From: Williamsia maris
Lineage (GTDB): Bacteria > Actinomycetota > Actinomycetes > Mycobacteriales > Mycobacteriaceae
Assembly (NCBI RefSeq): GCF_024171815.1
Contig: NZ_JAMTCJ010000002.1
Span: forward strand, 1-64,000
Reading direction: 5' to 3'
Length of the DNA stretch: 64,000 bases
The first letter of the stretch is position 1. The number at the start of each line of letters is the position of its first letter. The notes beneath the pieces are model-generated. The model was given only the letters and a program-made list of their open reading frames with translations, had not been told where the DNA came from and did not search any database. Shown here piece after piece: positions 36,191 to 44,984 of the stretch. The position numbers were made by a program, and so were the translations under genes.

Positions 36191-37360
36191 TCAGGCCTGT
36201 TCCTCGTCAAGCACCCGCTGCGCGATCTTGAAGGCGGTGTTGGCGTCGGGGACGCCGCAGTAGATCGCGGATTGCAGTATGACCTCGCTGATCTCGGCCG
36301 TGGTGAGGCCGTTGGTCCGCGCCGCACGCACGTGCATGGCGAACTCGTCGTGGTGCCCGCGGGCGATCAACGCGGTCAGGGTGATCATCGACCGGCTACG
36401 ACGGTCCAGGCCGGGACGGGTCCAGATTCCACCCCACGCGTACTGGGTGATGAACTGTTGAAAATCACGGGTCAGATCCGTCGCGGCGGCCGTCGCGCGA
36501 TCCACGTGCGCCTCACCCAGCACCTCCCGTCGGACCCGTAGTCCCCTGTCGTACAGCACACTCCGCGCCGACGCAGCGCTCGCGAGGTGCGTGCTGATCA
36601 GGTGCGCGGTCATGTTCGGGGCCTCCAGGCAACCGAGGTGCGCGACGTTGTCGAGAACGACCACACCGCCGTTGCCGACCCCGTCGGCGATCTGCGCAAG
36701 CCCCGGTGTGGGGGTCACGACATCGCAGTCGCCCGCCACGGCGAGCACCGGCGATCCGATCTCCGCCAGACGGTCGCGAACGTCGAACGCTGCGAGCGCT
36801 TCACACGTCGCGGCGTAGCTCTCGTCATCGGCGGCGCGCAGTGCGTCCAGCACGCCCTCCGCGTCATGTGGCCGCCGCTCGAGAAAGCCCGGCGCGAACC
36901 ACCGCTGGATCGATCCGTCGACCATCGACGCGGTGCCCGACGCCCGCACGCCCGCCGCGCGATCCCGCCATCCGTCGGTCTCACCGATACGAGCTCCGGT
37001 GCACAGGACGACGGCCGCACCGATTCTTTCCGGGGCCTCGAGCAGCAGGCTCAGCCCCACCGCTCCGCCGACGGACACCCCCGCGTAACCGAACGACTCA
37101 CCGGCAGAACGGTTCACGAGGTGATCGACCGCAGCGATGACCCCGGCCCCGAGGTCGGCGATGGTGAACGGCTCTGACGCCGGCGCGCTGTCGCCGTGAC
37201 CGGGCAGGTCCCAGCCCACCACGTGGAACCGGTCGGTCAGCAATGCCGCGGCCGTTGCCCAGAGCGCCGTGGTCGAGGTGCCCAGCGACGGGCCCAGTAT
37301 CAGCAGTGGCTTGTCGGGATCGCTGGAGAACTCCGTAAGGGTGATCACCGGGGCGTTCAT
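36191..37360 (-). CDS. pcaL: PcaL: fused 3-oxoadipate enol-lactonase and 4-carboxymuconolactone decarboxylase
   Basis: 389 residues from the ATG at 37360. Residues 1 to about 260 are an alpha/beta hydrolase (PcaD part) with nucleophile elbow GVSVGG (Ser96) and His in NVAHLGCLEAP. Residues from about 270 onwards are the PcaC decarboxylase domain (LTALIARGHHDEFAMHVRAARTNGLT, in parts; VILQSAIYCGVPDANTAF). The fusion does two consecutive steps from carboxymuconolactone to 3-oxoadipate and is characteristic of Rhodococcus/Gordonia/Streptomyces relatives. Its start overlaps the pcaB stop by 4 bp. Confidence 0.92.
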   Translation of the reverse strand: MNAPVITLTEFSSDPDKPLLILGPSLGTSTTALWATAAALLTDRFHVVGWDLPGHGDSAPASEPFTIADLGAGVIAAVDHLVNRSAGESFGYAGVSVGGAVGLSLLLEAPERIGAAVVLCTGARIGETDGWRDRAAGVRASGTASMVDGSIQRWFAPGFLERRPHDAEGVLDALRAADDESYAATCEALAAFDVRDRLAEIGSPVLAVAGDCDVVTPTPGLAQIADGVGNGGVVVLDNVAHLGCLEAPNMTAHLISTHLASAASARSVLYDRGLRVRREVLGEAHVDRATAAATDLTRDFQQFITQYAWGGIWTRPGLDRRSRSMITLTALIARGHHDEFAMHVRAARTNGLTTAEISEVILQSAIYCGVPDANTAFKIAQRVLDEEQA

Positions 37361-38616
37361 TCGTGCTCCTCCAGGTAGGTACGTGCCCGCGACACCACGT
37401 CGCCGACGATCGTCGATGCGGCGCCGAGGTAGTGCGATGGGTCGGCCTCTACATCGGGCGAGTTGGTCAGTGTCCGCATGGCGGACCGCTCGGCGAGAAC
37501 CCCCGGGAGGGCGCCGGTCAGCGTCTCGCTCATCCGGTCGACGTCGATCTGCAGACCACCGAGCAACTCCGTCGCCTGCGATGCAGCGACCACGCTCCGT
37601 CGAGCCAGCGTCCGATGGGTGTCCCACTCGACGTGCCATGCCCCGTCCGGTCGCTCGTCGACCGCGGTCGCGGCGGCGATGTGCACCGTCGCGCCCAGGT
37701 GCGGCGCGGCCAGCGCGGCGCGTCGGATGAGCACCGCCAGAACAGGATTGTTCTTGTTCGGCATCGTCGACGAGCCGCCCCGACCCGACACCTGACCTTC
37801 GGCGACCTCCCCGATCTCCGGGCGGGACAGGGTGGCCACATCGGCGGCGACGTGGCCCAGCACATCGGAGTAGCCGACGAGTGCGTCGGCGAGCGAGGTC
37901 AGCGGACTGCGAGTGGTGTGCCAGGACCGTCGCGCCACCAGTCCGAGGCGGTCGGCGACGTCGGCGACCACGTCGGCGACACCGGTGCGGGCACCGGTGC
38001 GGGCACCGGTTACTGCGAGCAATTCCGTTGCGGCGGAGTTGATTCCCACCGCACCGCCGATCTGCACCGGCAACCGTTCGCGGGCCGCGGACAGCAGGGT
38101 CGCGGCATCGAGCACTCCGTCGAGCCACCCCGACACCTTCACGCCGAACGTCAGCGGAACCGCGTGCTGGGTCAGCGTGCGTCCCACCATGACGGTGTCG
38201 ACGTGTCGGTCGGCGAGGTCGGCGAGGACCGTGACCTGCTCCCGGATCTCGTGCTCGACGGCGACCACCGCGGCCCGGAGACAGAGGACGAGAGCCGTGT
38301 CGACGACATCCTGGCTGGTGAGTCCCCGGTGCAGCCACCGGGCTGCCTCGGCGTGGCGGTCGGCCAGCCGCGACCGCAGGAGCGCGACGGTGGGGATGGC
38401 CGGGTTGCCCCCGCCCTCGGCGTCGACGGCGATCCGGTCGACATCGTCGGCACCGACCAGGTCTGCGAGGTCGTCGTCGGCCTCCGGCGGGGCGACGCCC
38501 GCCGTGACCATCGCCGCCAGCCAGGCGCGCTCGACGGCGACCATCGACTGCAGGAACGACGATGCCGACACCAGATCGCCGGCCCGGTGATCACCGGGCC
38601 AGAAGATGTCGGTCAT
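37357..38616 (-). CDS. pcaB: 3-carboxy-cis,cis-muconate cycloisomerase
   Basis: 419 residues of the aspartase/fumarase superfamily. The signature loop is GSSTMPNKNNP (Met/Lys/Asn variant of the usual GSSxMPxKxNP) with upstream TSQDVVDTAL and HAVPLTFG. It converts 3-carboxymuconate to 4-carboxymuconolactone. An in-frame 12-bp tandem repeat encodes TGAR-type residues (RTGARTGV) in a surface loop. It is third in the pcaHGBL operon, 15 bp from pcaG. Confidence 0.92.
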   Translation of the reverse strand: MTDIFWPGDHRAGDLVSASSFLQSMVAVERAWLAAMVTAGVAPPEADDDLADLVGADDVDRIAVDAEGGGNPAIPTVALLRSRLADRHAEAARWLHRGLTSQDVVDTALVLCLRAAVVAVEHEIREQVTVLADLADRHVDTVMVGRTLTQHAVPLTFGVKVSGWLDGVLDAATLLSAARERLPVQIGGAVGINSAATELLAVTGARTGARTGVADVVADVADRLGLVARRSWHTTRSPLTSLADALVGYSDVLGHVAADVATLSRPEIGEVAEGQVSGRGGSSTMPNKNNPVLAVLIRRAALAAPHLGATVHIAAATAVDERPDGAWHVEWDTHRTLARRSVVAASQATELLGGLQIDVDRMSETLTGALPGVLAERSAMRTLTNSPDVEADPSHYLGAASTIVGDVVSRARTYLEEHE

Positions 38617-38631
38617 CGGAGGCCCCTCATC

Positions 38632-39198
38632 TCAGGCACGGTCGTCGGGATAGCGCAGGAACACTGTCTCATCCGGTCCCTGCAACCGGATGTCGAACCG
38701 GAGTCCGTCTGCGTCCGCGACGGCGATGAGGGTGGTGCGTCGTGCGGGGTCCACCGATAACAAAAACCGGTCGGTGTCCACCGATTCCGCCGTCGGTAGA
38801 TACGCGCGGGTGAAGAGCCGGTTGAGTAGACCGCGTGCGACCACGGTGACGGCGAAGAACGGGGTACCGGAACCCGTGCTGCCCGGGCGCAGCGTGCTGA
38901 AGGAGAAGGTCCCGGTGTTGTCGGTGGCCACACGGCCCCAGCCGGTGAACGTCCACCCATCGCGCCGTAACGACCCCCCGACGCGGGGTACCCGGCCGTC
39001 GGCGTCGGACTGCCAGATCTCGACGAGCGCGTCGGGGACCGGGTCCCCGGCGCCGTCGAGAACCCTGCCGTGGAACCGGATCGCGTCCGGATGCGTCGGG
39101 GGTACGAGTTCGTTGTCGTGCTCGTAGGGCAGGGCGTAGCCGAAGAAAGGGCCCACTGTCTGCCCGGGTGTCGCAGGCAGTCGGACGTCGTCGCTCAC
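38632..39198 (-). CDS. pcaG: Protocatechuate 3,4-dioxygenase alpha subunit
   Basis: 188 residues from a GTG at 39198 that overlaps the pcaH stop. The alpha-subunit pattern TPGQTVGPFFGYALPY opens the protein and LVEIWQSDADGRV follows. The alpha chain lacks the iron ligands, which sit in the beta chain, but lines the active site. Together they open protocatechuate to 3-carboxy-cis,cis-muconate. The length is slightly below the usual 200. Confidence 0.93.
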   Translation of the reverse strand: MSDDVRLPATPGQTVGPFFGYALPYEHDNELVPPTHPDAIRFHGRVLDGAGDPVPDALVEIWQSDADGRVPRVGGSLRRDGWTFTGWGRVATDNTGTFSFSTLRPGSTGSGTPFFAVTVVARGLLNRLFTRAYLPTAESVDTDRFLLSVDPARRTTLIAVADADGLRFDIRLQGPDETVFLRYPDDRA

Positions 39199-39959
39199 GC
39201 GTGCTCCTCGGTCTCGGTCCAGGTGCGGCCGCTGCCGGTCAGCACGATGTCCCAGCGGTATCCGGTGGCCCACTCGTGGGTCGTCAGGGCGTGGTCGTAC
39301 TGCGCGACAAGGCGATCGCGGGCTCGTTGATCGGTGATCGACTGATAGATCGGGTCGAGCTCGAACAGCGGATCGCCCGGGAAGTACATCTGCGTGATCA
39401 TCCGCTGGGTGAAATCCGTTCCGAACAGCGAGAAGTGGATGTGCGCGGGACGCCAGGCGTTGTGGTGGTTCTTCCACGGGTAGGGCCCCGGCTTGATGGT
39501 GACGAAGCGATAGGAACCGTCCGCGCCGGTGAGGCACCGTCCGGTGCCCGTGAAGTTGGGGTCGATGGCCGAGGGATGTTGGTCGCGTTTGTGGATGTAG
39601 CGACCTCCCGCGTTGGCCTGCCAGATCTCGACGAGCTGACCGGCGACCGGCCGGCCCGAGCCGTCCACGATCCGACCCGTGACGACCATGCGCTCACCGA
39701 TGGGCTCGCCGAGGTGCTGGATCGTCAGATCGGCCTCGATCGGATCCACGTCCTGCGGGCCGAAGACCGGTGCCAGCAGTTCGAGCTCCTCGGGATCGGC
39801 GTGGTGCAGATCCTTGGTCGGGTGGCGCAGGATGCTGCTGCGGTACGGCGGGAACTCGAGCCGCGGCTGGAACTCCTCCACACCGGAGGCGGCGTACTGC
39901 CGCGCGATGTCGGCGATCTCGGTCGAGATCGCGCCCTGGGTACCTGTCGTCGTGGTCAC
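39195..39959 (-). CDS. pcaH: Protocatechuate 3,4-dioxygenase beta subunit
   Basis: 254 residues from a GTG at 39959. The iron-site signature PGPYPWKNHHNAWRPAHIHF (Tyr and two His ligands) is intact, and IWQANAGGRYIH supplies the second Tyr. It is the catalytic Fe(III) subunit and the first gene of pcaHGBL. An imperfect inverted repeat shared with the divergent IclR gene lies directly upstream. Confidence 0.94.
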   Translation of the reverse strand: MTTTTGTQGAISTEIADIARQYAASGVEEFQPRLEFPPYRSSILRHPTKDLHHADPEELELLAPVFGPQDVDPIEADLTIQHLGEPIGERMVVTGRIVDGSGRPVAGQLVEIWQANAGGRYIHKRDQHPSAIDPNFTGTGRCLTGADGSYRFVTIKPGPYPWKNHHNAWRPAHIHFSLFGTDFTQRMITQMYFPGDPLFELDPIYQSITDQRARDRLVAQYDHALTTHEWATGYRWDIVLTGSGRTWTETEEHA

Positions 39960-39967
39960 CCGCGAAC

Positions 39968-40002
39968 CGTAACCGTGGGCCTCCGGTGTGCGCCACGTTA
40001 CG
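39968..40002. promoter_or_regulatory. Inverted repeat in pcaH-pcaR region
   Basis: CGTAACCGTGG (39968-39978) and CCACGTTACG (39993-40002) form an inverted repeat with one base unpaired, 9 bases upstream of pcaH and 47 before the IclR gene. It is a candidate binding site for the divergent IclR regulator. It is unlike the GTTCGC palindromes before pcaI, so the two IclR proteins probably recognise different sites. Confidence 0.55.
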
Positions 40003-40048
40003 ATTTCACTCAGCGGAAGCATCATCACCGTCCGCGGAGAGGGTGGAC

Positions 40049-40807
40049 ATGGCGGGGAACTCGCGGGAGCCGGGTCAGACGGTGGCGTCACGACTCCTGG
40101 CGGTCCTCGCCGCGTTCGACGAACGGCACCGCACCCTGACGCTGACCGACATCGCCGACCGATCCGGACTCGCCCGACCGACCGCGCATCGGATCATCGG
40201 TGAACTCGTCGAGTGGGGCGCCCTCTTCAGGACCGAGTCGGGCGCCTACGTCGTGGGGCGACGTCTCTGGAAGCTCGGACTGTTGGCGCCTGACCAGTCC
40301 GGTCTGCGCGAGATCGCCTCACCGTTCCTGCAGGACATCTACGGCGCCACCCTGGCCACCGTCCACCTCGCGATCCGTGACGGTGACCGCGTGCTCTATC
40401 TCGATCGCGTGTCCGGACACCGGTCGGTTCCGGTGGTCAGCCGCATCGGATCGCGACTGCCGTTGCACGCGACGGGTGTCGGCAAGGTGCTGCTGGCGTT
40501 CGCGCCGCCTGATGTCCAGGAACGTGTGCTGGGCAATCTGACCCGGGTGACCGCACGCACCGTCACCCACCGCGGGCATCTCGAGGACGAGATGCGGCGC
40601 GTACATCGCGACGGCTTCGCGCAGACCGTCGAGGAGATGAGCCTGGGGGCGTGCTCGGTCGCGGTACCCGTCCGCCATCTCGACGGATCGGTCGCGGCCG
40701 CGATCGGAATCGTCGTCCCGAACCTGCACCGCGATCGAGCCCGGTTGATCGCGGCGCTCGCCGTCGCAGCTCAGGGCATCGGCCGCAACCTGCCGGAACA
40801 GACCTGA
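40049..40807 (+). CDS. pcaR: IclR-family regulator of the protocatechuate operon
   Basis: 252 residues from the ATG at 40049. The winged helix (VASRLLAVLAAFDERHRTLTLTDIADRSGLARPTAHRII, in parts) precedes the effector domain (RIGSRLPLHATGVGKVLLAF; GACSVAVPVRHLDGSVAAAIGI). Its position, divergent from pcaHGBL and followed by pobA, fits PcaR. The symbol is given by context; the other IclR gene at 29121 could equally carry that name. Confidence 0.85.
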   Translation: MAGNSREPGQTVASRLLAVLAAFDERHRTLTLTDIADRSGLARPTAHRIIGELVEWGALFRTESGAYVVGRRLWKLGLLAPDQSGLREIASPFLQDIYGATLATVHLAIRDGDRVLYLDRVSGHRSVPVVSRIGSRLPLHATGVGKVLLAFAPPDVQERVLGNLTRVTARTVTHRGHLEDEMRRVHRDGFAQTVEEMSLGACSVAVPVRHLDGSVAAAIGIVVPNLHRDRARLIAALAVAAQGIGRNLPEQT

Positions 40808-40878
40808 GCCACCCCCATGGTTCCGCTGACCGGAAGCCAATGGTGGTCCCCGGAGCCGCGAGCGACTGTACTGCTCGG

Positions 40879-42054
40879 ATGCGTACCGAAGTTGCCATCA
40901 TCGGCGGCGGACCGGCCGGCCTGCTGCTCTCCCACCTGCTGAGTGCCGAGGGAATCGATTCGGTGATCATCGAGGCGAGGTCGCAGGAGTACGTCCTCTC
41001 CCGGATACGCGCCGGCATCCTCGAGCACTCCACGGTGGAACTGCTCGACCAGATCGGGCTCGGCCGACGCCTGCACGCCGAGGGCCACGAACACCGAGGC
41101 ATCTATCTGCAGTGGCCGGAAGAACGCCATCACATCGACTTCGTCGACCACGTCGGCCGCAGCGTCTGGGTGTACGGGCAGACAGAGGTCACCAAGGACC
41201 TCGTCGCCGCTCGCGAGAGAGACGGACAGGAGATTTACTACGAGGCCTCCGACACCGCCGTGCACGACATCGACTCCGACGCACCGTATGTGACGTTCAC
41301 CGATTCCGCCGGGCGACCGCAGCGCGTCGACGCGGTGGTCATCGCCGGTTGCGACGGATCGTTCGGCCCCAGCCGCGCGGCCGTGCCGGACGCGGTGCGC
41401 CACACGTGGGAACGCGTCTATCCGTATTCGTGGCTCGGCATCCTCGCCGACGTGGCGCCGTCGACCGACGAATTGATCTACGCCTGGCACCCTGATGGTT
41501 TCGCGATGCACTCGATGCGATCGGACACGGTCAGCCGCCTCTATCTCCAGGTCCCCAACGGAACCGACGTCACCACGTGGTCCGACGATCAGATCTGGGA
41601 TTCCCTGGCGACGCGACTGGGCCACGGACAGGACGGGTGGACGCTGAACCCGGGGCCGATCACCGACCGCAGCGTCCTGCCCATGCGCAGTTATGTCCAG
41701 ACACCGATGCGCCACGGCGCGCTGTTCCTCGCCGGCGACGCCGCACACACCGTGCCGCCCACCGGCGCCAAGGGTCTCAACCTCGCCGTCGCCGACGTCG
41801 CCGCACTGGCACCGGCACTCACCGCGCTGCTGCGTGGGAACAATCCGAAACCCGCTGCGTCGTACAGCGATGTCGCGCTGCGACGGGTCTGGCGATGCAC
41901 CCACTTCTCGTGGTGGATGACGACGATGCTGCACACCAGCGGAGATCCGTTCGACGAGCAGCTGCAGTTGTCGCAACTCCGGTGGGTCGCGACCAGCGAC
42001 GCCGGTGCGGCCGGCCTCGCCGAGAACTACGCCGGCCTGCCCATCGGCTTCTGA
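40879..42054 (+). CDS. pobA: 4-hydroxybenzoate 3-monooxygenase
   Basis: 391 residues, the normal PobA length, from the ATG at 40879. It has the FAD motif GGGPAGLLLS, the hallmark RIRAGILEHSTVELLDQIGLG, VIAGCDGSFGPSR, and LFLAGDAAHTVPPTGAKGLN. It hydroxylates 4-hydroxybenzoate to protocatechuate using NAD(P)H, feeding pcaHG. It follows pcaR in the same direction after 71 bp, so the regulator and pobA may be co-transcribed. Confidence 0.94.
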   Translation: MRTEVAIIGGGPAGLLLSHLLSAEGIDSVIIEARSQEYVLSRIRAGILEHSTVELLDQIGLGRRLHAEGHEHRGIYLQWPEERHHIDFVDHVGRSVWVYGQTEVTKDLVAARERDGQEIYYEASDTAVHDIDSDAPYVTFTDSAGRPQRVDAVVIAGCDGSFGPSRAAVPDAVRHTWERVYPYSWLGILADVAPSTDELIYAWHPDGFAMHSMRSDTVSRLYLQVPNGTDVTTWSDDQIWDSLATRLGHGQDGWTLNPGPITDRSVLPMRSYVQTPMRHGALFLAGDAAHTVPPTGAKGLNLAVADVAALAPALTALLRGNNPKPAASYSDVALRRVWRCTHFSWWMTTMLHTSGDPFDEQLQLSQLRWVATSDAGAAGLAENYAGLPIGF

Positions 42055-42099
42055 CACCCGTTGCGTCGTGGACACCCAGCCCGCTCGCTACTTCCTCCG

Positions 42100-43008
42100 T
42101 CATCGTGAGAAGTAGAAACCTGCCTCGAGGTCGCTGAGAAGGTCGGGATGCCGGGGCGCCCAGTCGAGAAGCTCTCGCGTGGCGGCGCTCGACGCGGGGA
42201 TGTCGGTACCGGTCAGCAGGGCGAGCGGGCCACCGAGAAGCGGGAACTGCTCGCCGGCCCTGTCCGCGCTGATGGTGAGTGCCGGAACCCCGGCTCCGCG
42301 CCCGATCGCCTCGGCAATGTCACGAAAGGCAATGCCTTCCTCGGCGATGGCGTGCACTCGGCTGCCCGCAGGCGCGCGCTCGAGTGCGATGCGGAAGAGC
42401 CGGGCGGCGTCGCGCTGATGGACGGCGGGCCACCGGTTGCGCCCGTCTCCGATGTAGGCGGACACGCCGCTCGTGCTCGCCATCTGCACGAGCATGGGGA
42501 TGAACCCGCGGGTGTCCTCGTCGCCGTGGACCAGAGTCGCCAACCGGACGACGACGACCCGCACTCCGCGCTCGGCGAGTGCCAGTACCGCGAGTTCGGT
42601 CTCCCGACGAGGAAGGGCGGCGCTGTCGTCACCGACATCGCGCTCGGTGATCAGCCGGCCCGGAGCGATCATCGACGTCGCCGAGGCGACGACGAGCGGA
42701 CGGTCGGATCCTTCCAGCGCTCCACCGAGAGTCACCATCGCCTGACGGTCAACGGTCACTGCGTCGGCAAAACTCATCTGGCCGTAGGCACCCGCCAGAT
42801 GGATGACCCCGTCGGACATGGACGCCCCGGTTCTCAGCGACTGCGCATCGGTGAGGCTGCCGCGGTGCGCAGTGGCGCCCGCGGCCGACAGTGCCTCGGC
42901 GGCCTCATCTGAGCGCGCGAGACCGATGACCTTATGGCCCTCTTCGATCAGTTCGCGGACGACCGCGGAACCGATGAACCCGGTCCCGCCGGTGACGAGA
43001 ACACGCAT
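42100..43008 (-). CDS. Extended/atypical SDR (NAD-dependent epimerase family)
   Basis: 302 residues from the ATG at 43008. The N-terminal GGTGFIGS Rossmann motif is clear, followed by GDIxx-type turns (HRGSLTDAQSL), a catalytic-region SAT/S (VVASATSMIAPG) without an obvious YxxxK, and WPAVHQRDAARLFRIALE typical of this group. It is divergent from a TetR gene with a palindrome between them, which suggests drug- or stress-inducible expression. Substrate unknown. Confidence 0.82.
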   Translation of the reverse strand: MRVLVTGGTGFIGSAVVRELIEEGHKVIGLARSDEAAEALSAAGATAHRGSLTDAQSLRTGASMSDGVIHLAGAYGQMSFADAVTVDRQAMVTLGGALEGSDRPLVVASATSMIAPGRLITERDVGDDSAALPRRETELAVLALAERGVRVVVVRLATLVHGDEDTRGFIPMLVQMASTSGVSAYIGDGRNRWPAVHQRDAARLFRIALERAPAGSRVHAIAEEGIAFRDIAEAIGRGAGVPALTISADRAGEQFPLLGGPLALLTGTDIPASSAATRELLDWAPRHPDLLSDLEAGFYFSR

Positions 43009-43061
43009 CTGAACCTCCACATGATTAGGCTGGCCGTTGCGCCAGAATCTGACACTAACAC

Positions 43062-43084
43062 GTAGTGCCACAATATGGCGCTAC
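43062..43084. promoter_or_regulatory. TetR-type operator
   Basis: GTAGTGCCA - 5 bases - TGGCGCTAC, one mismatch between the 9-bp arms, in the divergent SDR/TetR region. A second short palindrome (TGGC-N6-GCCA, 43031-43044) lies beside it. Confidence 0.55.
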
Positions 43085-43098
43085 GAAAGGAGTGCCTC

Positions 43099-43662
43099 AT
43101 GCCCCGGAGCGGTCAGGAAGCACGACACCGACTGCAGCAGGCTGCGCTGGAGCTGTTCACCGAGAACGGCTTCGACCGGACCACCACCGCGGAGATCGCC
43201 GCGCGCGCAGGTGTCAACGACCGCACCTTCTTTCGACACTTTCCCGACAAGCGCGAGGTCCTGTTCGGCGGCGAGGCCGAGCTGCGCGATCTGTTGGTCA
43301 CGTCCATGGACAGCGCCCCGGCCACCGACTCGGTACTGGACACGCTTCTCGCCGCCTGCCTGACCACCGTCGACTTCCACGACGCGGGCCGTGATTTCGC
43401 TCGGCCCCGACATGCACTGGTCGCAGCGACCCCGGAACTGCACGAACGAGAACTGTCCAAGCTGGCAGCCCTGGCCACTGCGATGGCAGAGTCACTGCGT
43501 CAGCGCGGAATCCCCGAAGCCCGATCGCGACTGGCCGCTCAGATCGGGATGGCGGCGTTCGTCTCCGCCGTCGACTCCTGGTACGACGACCCCTCGCCCG
43601 GTCTCGCCGCACTGCTTCGGCAGGCGTTCGACGACGTCCAGGAGATCACGTCATCCAGATGA
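43099..43662 (+). CDS. TetR-family transcriptional regulator
   Basis: 187 residues from the ATG at 43099 with AAAGGAG about 7 bases upstream. The helix-turn-helix region (LELFTENGFDRTTTAEIAARAGVNDRTFFRHFPDKREVLF, in parts) is typical, with the FFRHF motif of the AcrR/MftR-like subgroup. It is divergent from the SDR at 42100 and probably represses it through the palindrome at 43062. Confidence 0.87.
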   Translation: MPRSGQEARHRLQQAALELFTENGFDRTTTAEIAARAGVNDRTFFRHFPDKREVLFGGEAELRDLLVTSMDSAPATDSVLDTLLAACLTTVDFHDAGRDFARPRHALVAATPELHERELSKLAALATAMAESLRQRGIPEARSRLAAQIGMAAFVSAVDSWYDDPSPGLAALLRQAFDDVQEITSSR

Positions 43663-43674
43663 GTCGAGCTCTTC

Positions 43675-43700
43675 CAGCACCTACCGATCGGTAGGTGCTG
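43675..43700. promoter_or_regulatory. 26-bp perfect palindrome, candidate operator
   Basis: The left half is CAGCACCTACCGA and the right half is its exact complement. The inner 16 bases (CCTACCGATCGGTAGG) recur exactly at 48036-48051 beside an HxlR gene. It lies between the TetR stop and the RidA start, so it could also act as a terminator hairpin, but the shared core favours an operator. Confidence 0.6.
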
Positions 43701-43800
43701 CGGCGATACCGTGAGCCACACATGTTGGCCGAGGCCGCACGGACGCCGAGGTGTCGTGCGCCAGGTGCTGGTCGAGGCCCCGACGATCGAGGAACCCCCG

Positions 43801-44205
43801 ATGGCAGTCTCGTTGATCAACCCGGACGGTCACGTCCAGGTACCGCTCTATCACCACGTGGCGGTGGCCACCGGGTCCAAACAGATCCACCTCGCCGGAC
43901 AGGTCGCCTGGGACGGCGACGGAAACCTGGTCGCCCCTGGCGATCTCGCCGGTCAGGTCACGCAGGTGTACCGCAACGTGGCCAGGTCGCTCGCCGCAGC
44001 CGGAGCGACATTCCATGACGTCGTCCGATTCACCTGGTACGCGGTGGACTGGGAGAAGTCGAAGATGGAGGCATTCACGGCGGGCGTCGAGCAGGCCGGT
44101 CGTGAGTTCGACCTGCCCACACCGCCGTTGGCCCTGATCGGCGTCACCATCCTGTACGAGCCCGGCATCCTCATAGAAGCCGAGGTCACCGCGGTCGTCG
44201 ACTGA
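43801..44205 (+). CDS. RidA/YjgF family protein
   Basis: 134 residues from the ATG at 43801. The Rid fold is recognisable: GSKQIHLAGQVAWDGDGNLV, QVTQVYRNVARSLAAAGATFHDVVRFTWY and TLIGVTILYEPGILIEAEVTAVV-like ending. RidA proteins hydrolyse reactive enamine/imine intermediates, but this subgroup lacks the clear Arg of the canonical deaminase (the expected C-terminal R is not visible), so activity is uncertain. A 26-bp palindrome lies about 100 bases upstream. Confidence 0.83.
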   Translation: MAVSLINPDGHVQVPLYHHVAVATGSKQIHLAGQVAWDGDGNLVAPGDLAGQVTQVYRNVARSLAAAGATFHDVVRFTWYAVDWEKSKMEAFTAGVEQAGREFDLPTPPLALIGVTILYEPGILIEAEVTAVVD

Positions 44206-44216
44206 TCAGTGCCCAC

Positions 44217-44897
44217 CTACAGATCGATGCGGCCGCTGCGGCTGTGGAACTCGCCCGTCGGACCGGCCCGGTCGAGTGTCGCCAGCGCAACGGTGGCGTC
44301 GGTTCCCTCGGTGACCGACTGGTGGCCCGTGTTAGCGTTGAGATCGGTTGCGGTGTAACCGGGGTCGGAGGCATTGACCCGCATCTCCGGGAGGTTCTTC
44401 GCGTACTGCACCGTCAGGGTGATGACCGCCGCCTTCGACGCGGCGTAGGGGATGGAGCCGACCGGGAACTCATCGCGCTGCGGGTCCTGCAGGAAACGGC
44501 CCATCCCGACGCCGGAGGCGACGTTGACGATGATCGGGTTGGTCGACTCCCGCAGGAGAGGTAGGGCCGCCTGCGTGACCCTGATGATGCCGACGACGTT
44601 GGTGTCGAGGGTGTCCGCCATCGCGTCGGCGTCGAGATCGTCGACGCCGTGGGCGGAACCGATGACACCGGCGTTGTTGACGAGGACGTCCAGCCGGGGA
44701 ATGGACGTCAGCGCCTCGGTGACCGACGCGGTGTCGGTGACGTCGAGACGGATGACCTGCGCGCCCAACGCACGGACGTCGTCGGCCTTGTCCGGGTCGC
44801 GCACGCCCGCGATGACGTCGTGGCCTGCCTCGATGAGTCGCCGGGTCGTCTCGAGCCCGAGGCCCTTGTTCGCTCCTGTGATCAGTGTTGTGGTCAT
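44217..44897 (-). CDS. Short-chain dehydrogenase/reductase
   Basis: 226 residues from the ATG at 44897. TGANKGLGLE (N-terminal cofactor motif), NNAGVIG, NVASGVG and the YxxxK site (PYAASKAAV) are in place. It resembles NAD(P)-dependent carbonyl reductase-like SDRs. It is divergent from the XRE-type regulator at 44985, an arrangement repeatedly seen for SDRs under MmyB-type regulators in actinobacteria, which suggests direct control. Confidence 0.87.
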   Translation of the reverse strand: MTTTLITGANKGLGLETTRRLIEAGHDVIAGVRDPDKADDVRALGAQVIRLDVTDTASVTEALTSIPRLDVLVNNAGVIGSAHGVDDLDADAMADTLDTNVVGIIRVTQAALPLLRESTNPIIVNVASGVGMGRFLQDPQRDEFPVGSIPYAASKAAVITLTVQYAKNLPEMRVNASDPGYTATDLNANTGHQSVTEGTDATVALATLDRAGPTGEFHSRSGRIDL

Positions 44898-44984
44898 GTG
44901 CTCAATCCTGGGGTCCGAGCGGACGCGGTTCCAGGTACTCCTGTTACCACCCGACCGGCCGCGAGGGGATGCAGGATGGTCGGT

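Noticed and set aside
40815-40845. Imperfect inverted repeat between pcaR and pobA
   Set aside because: GGTTCC/GGAAGCC arms have a mismatch and no second copy; too weak to call an operator or terminator.
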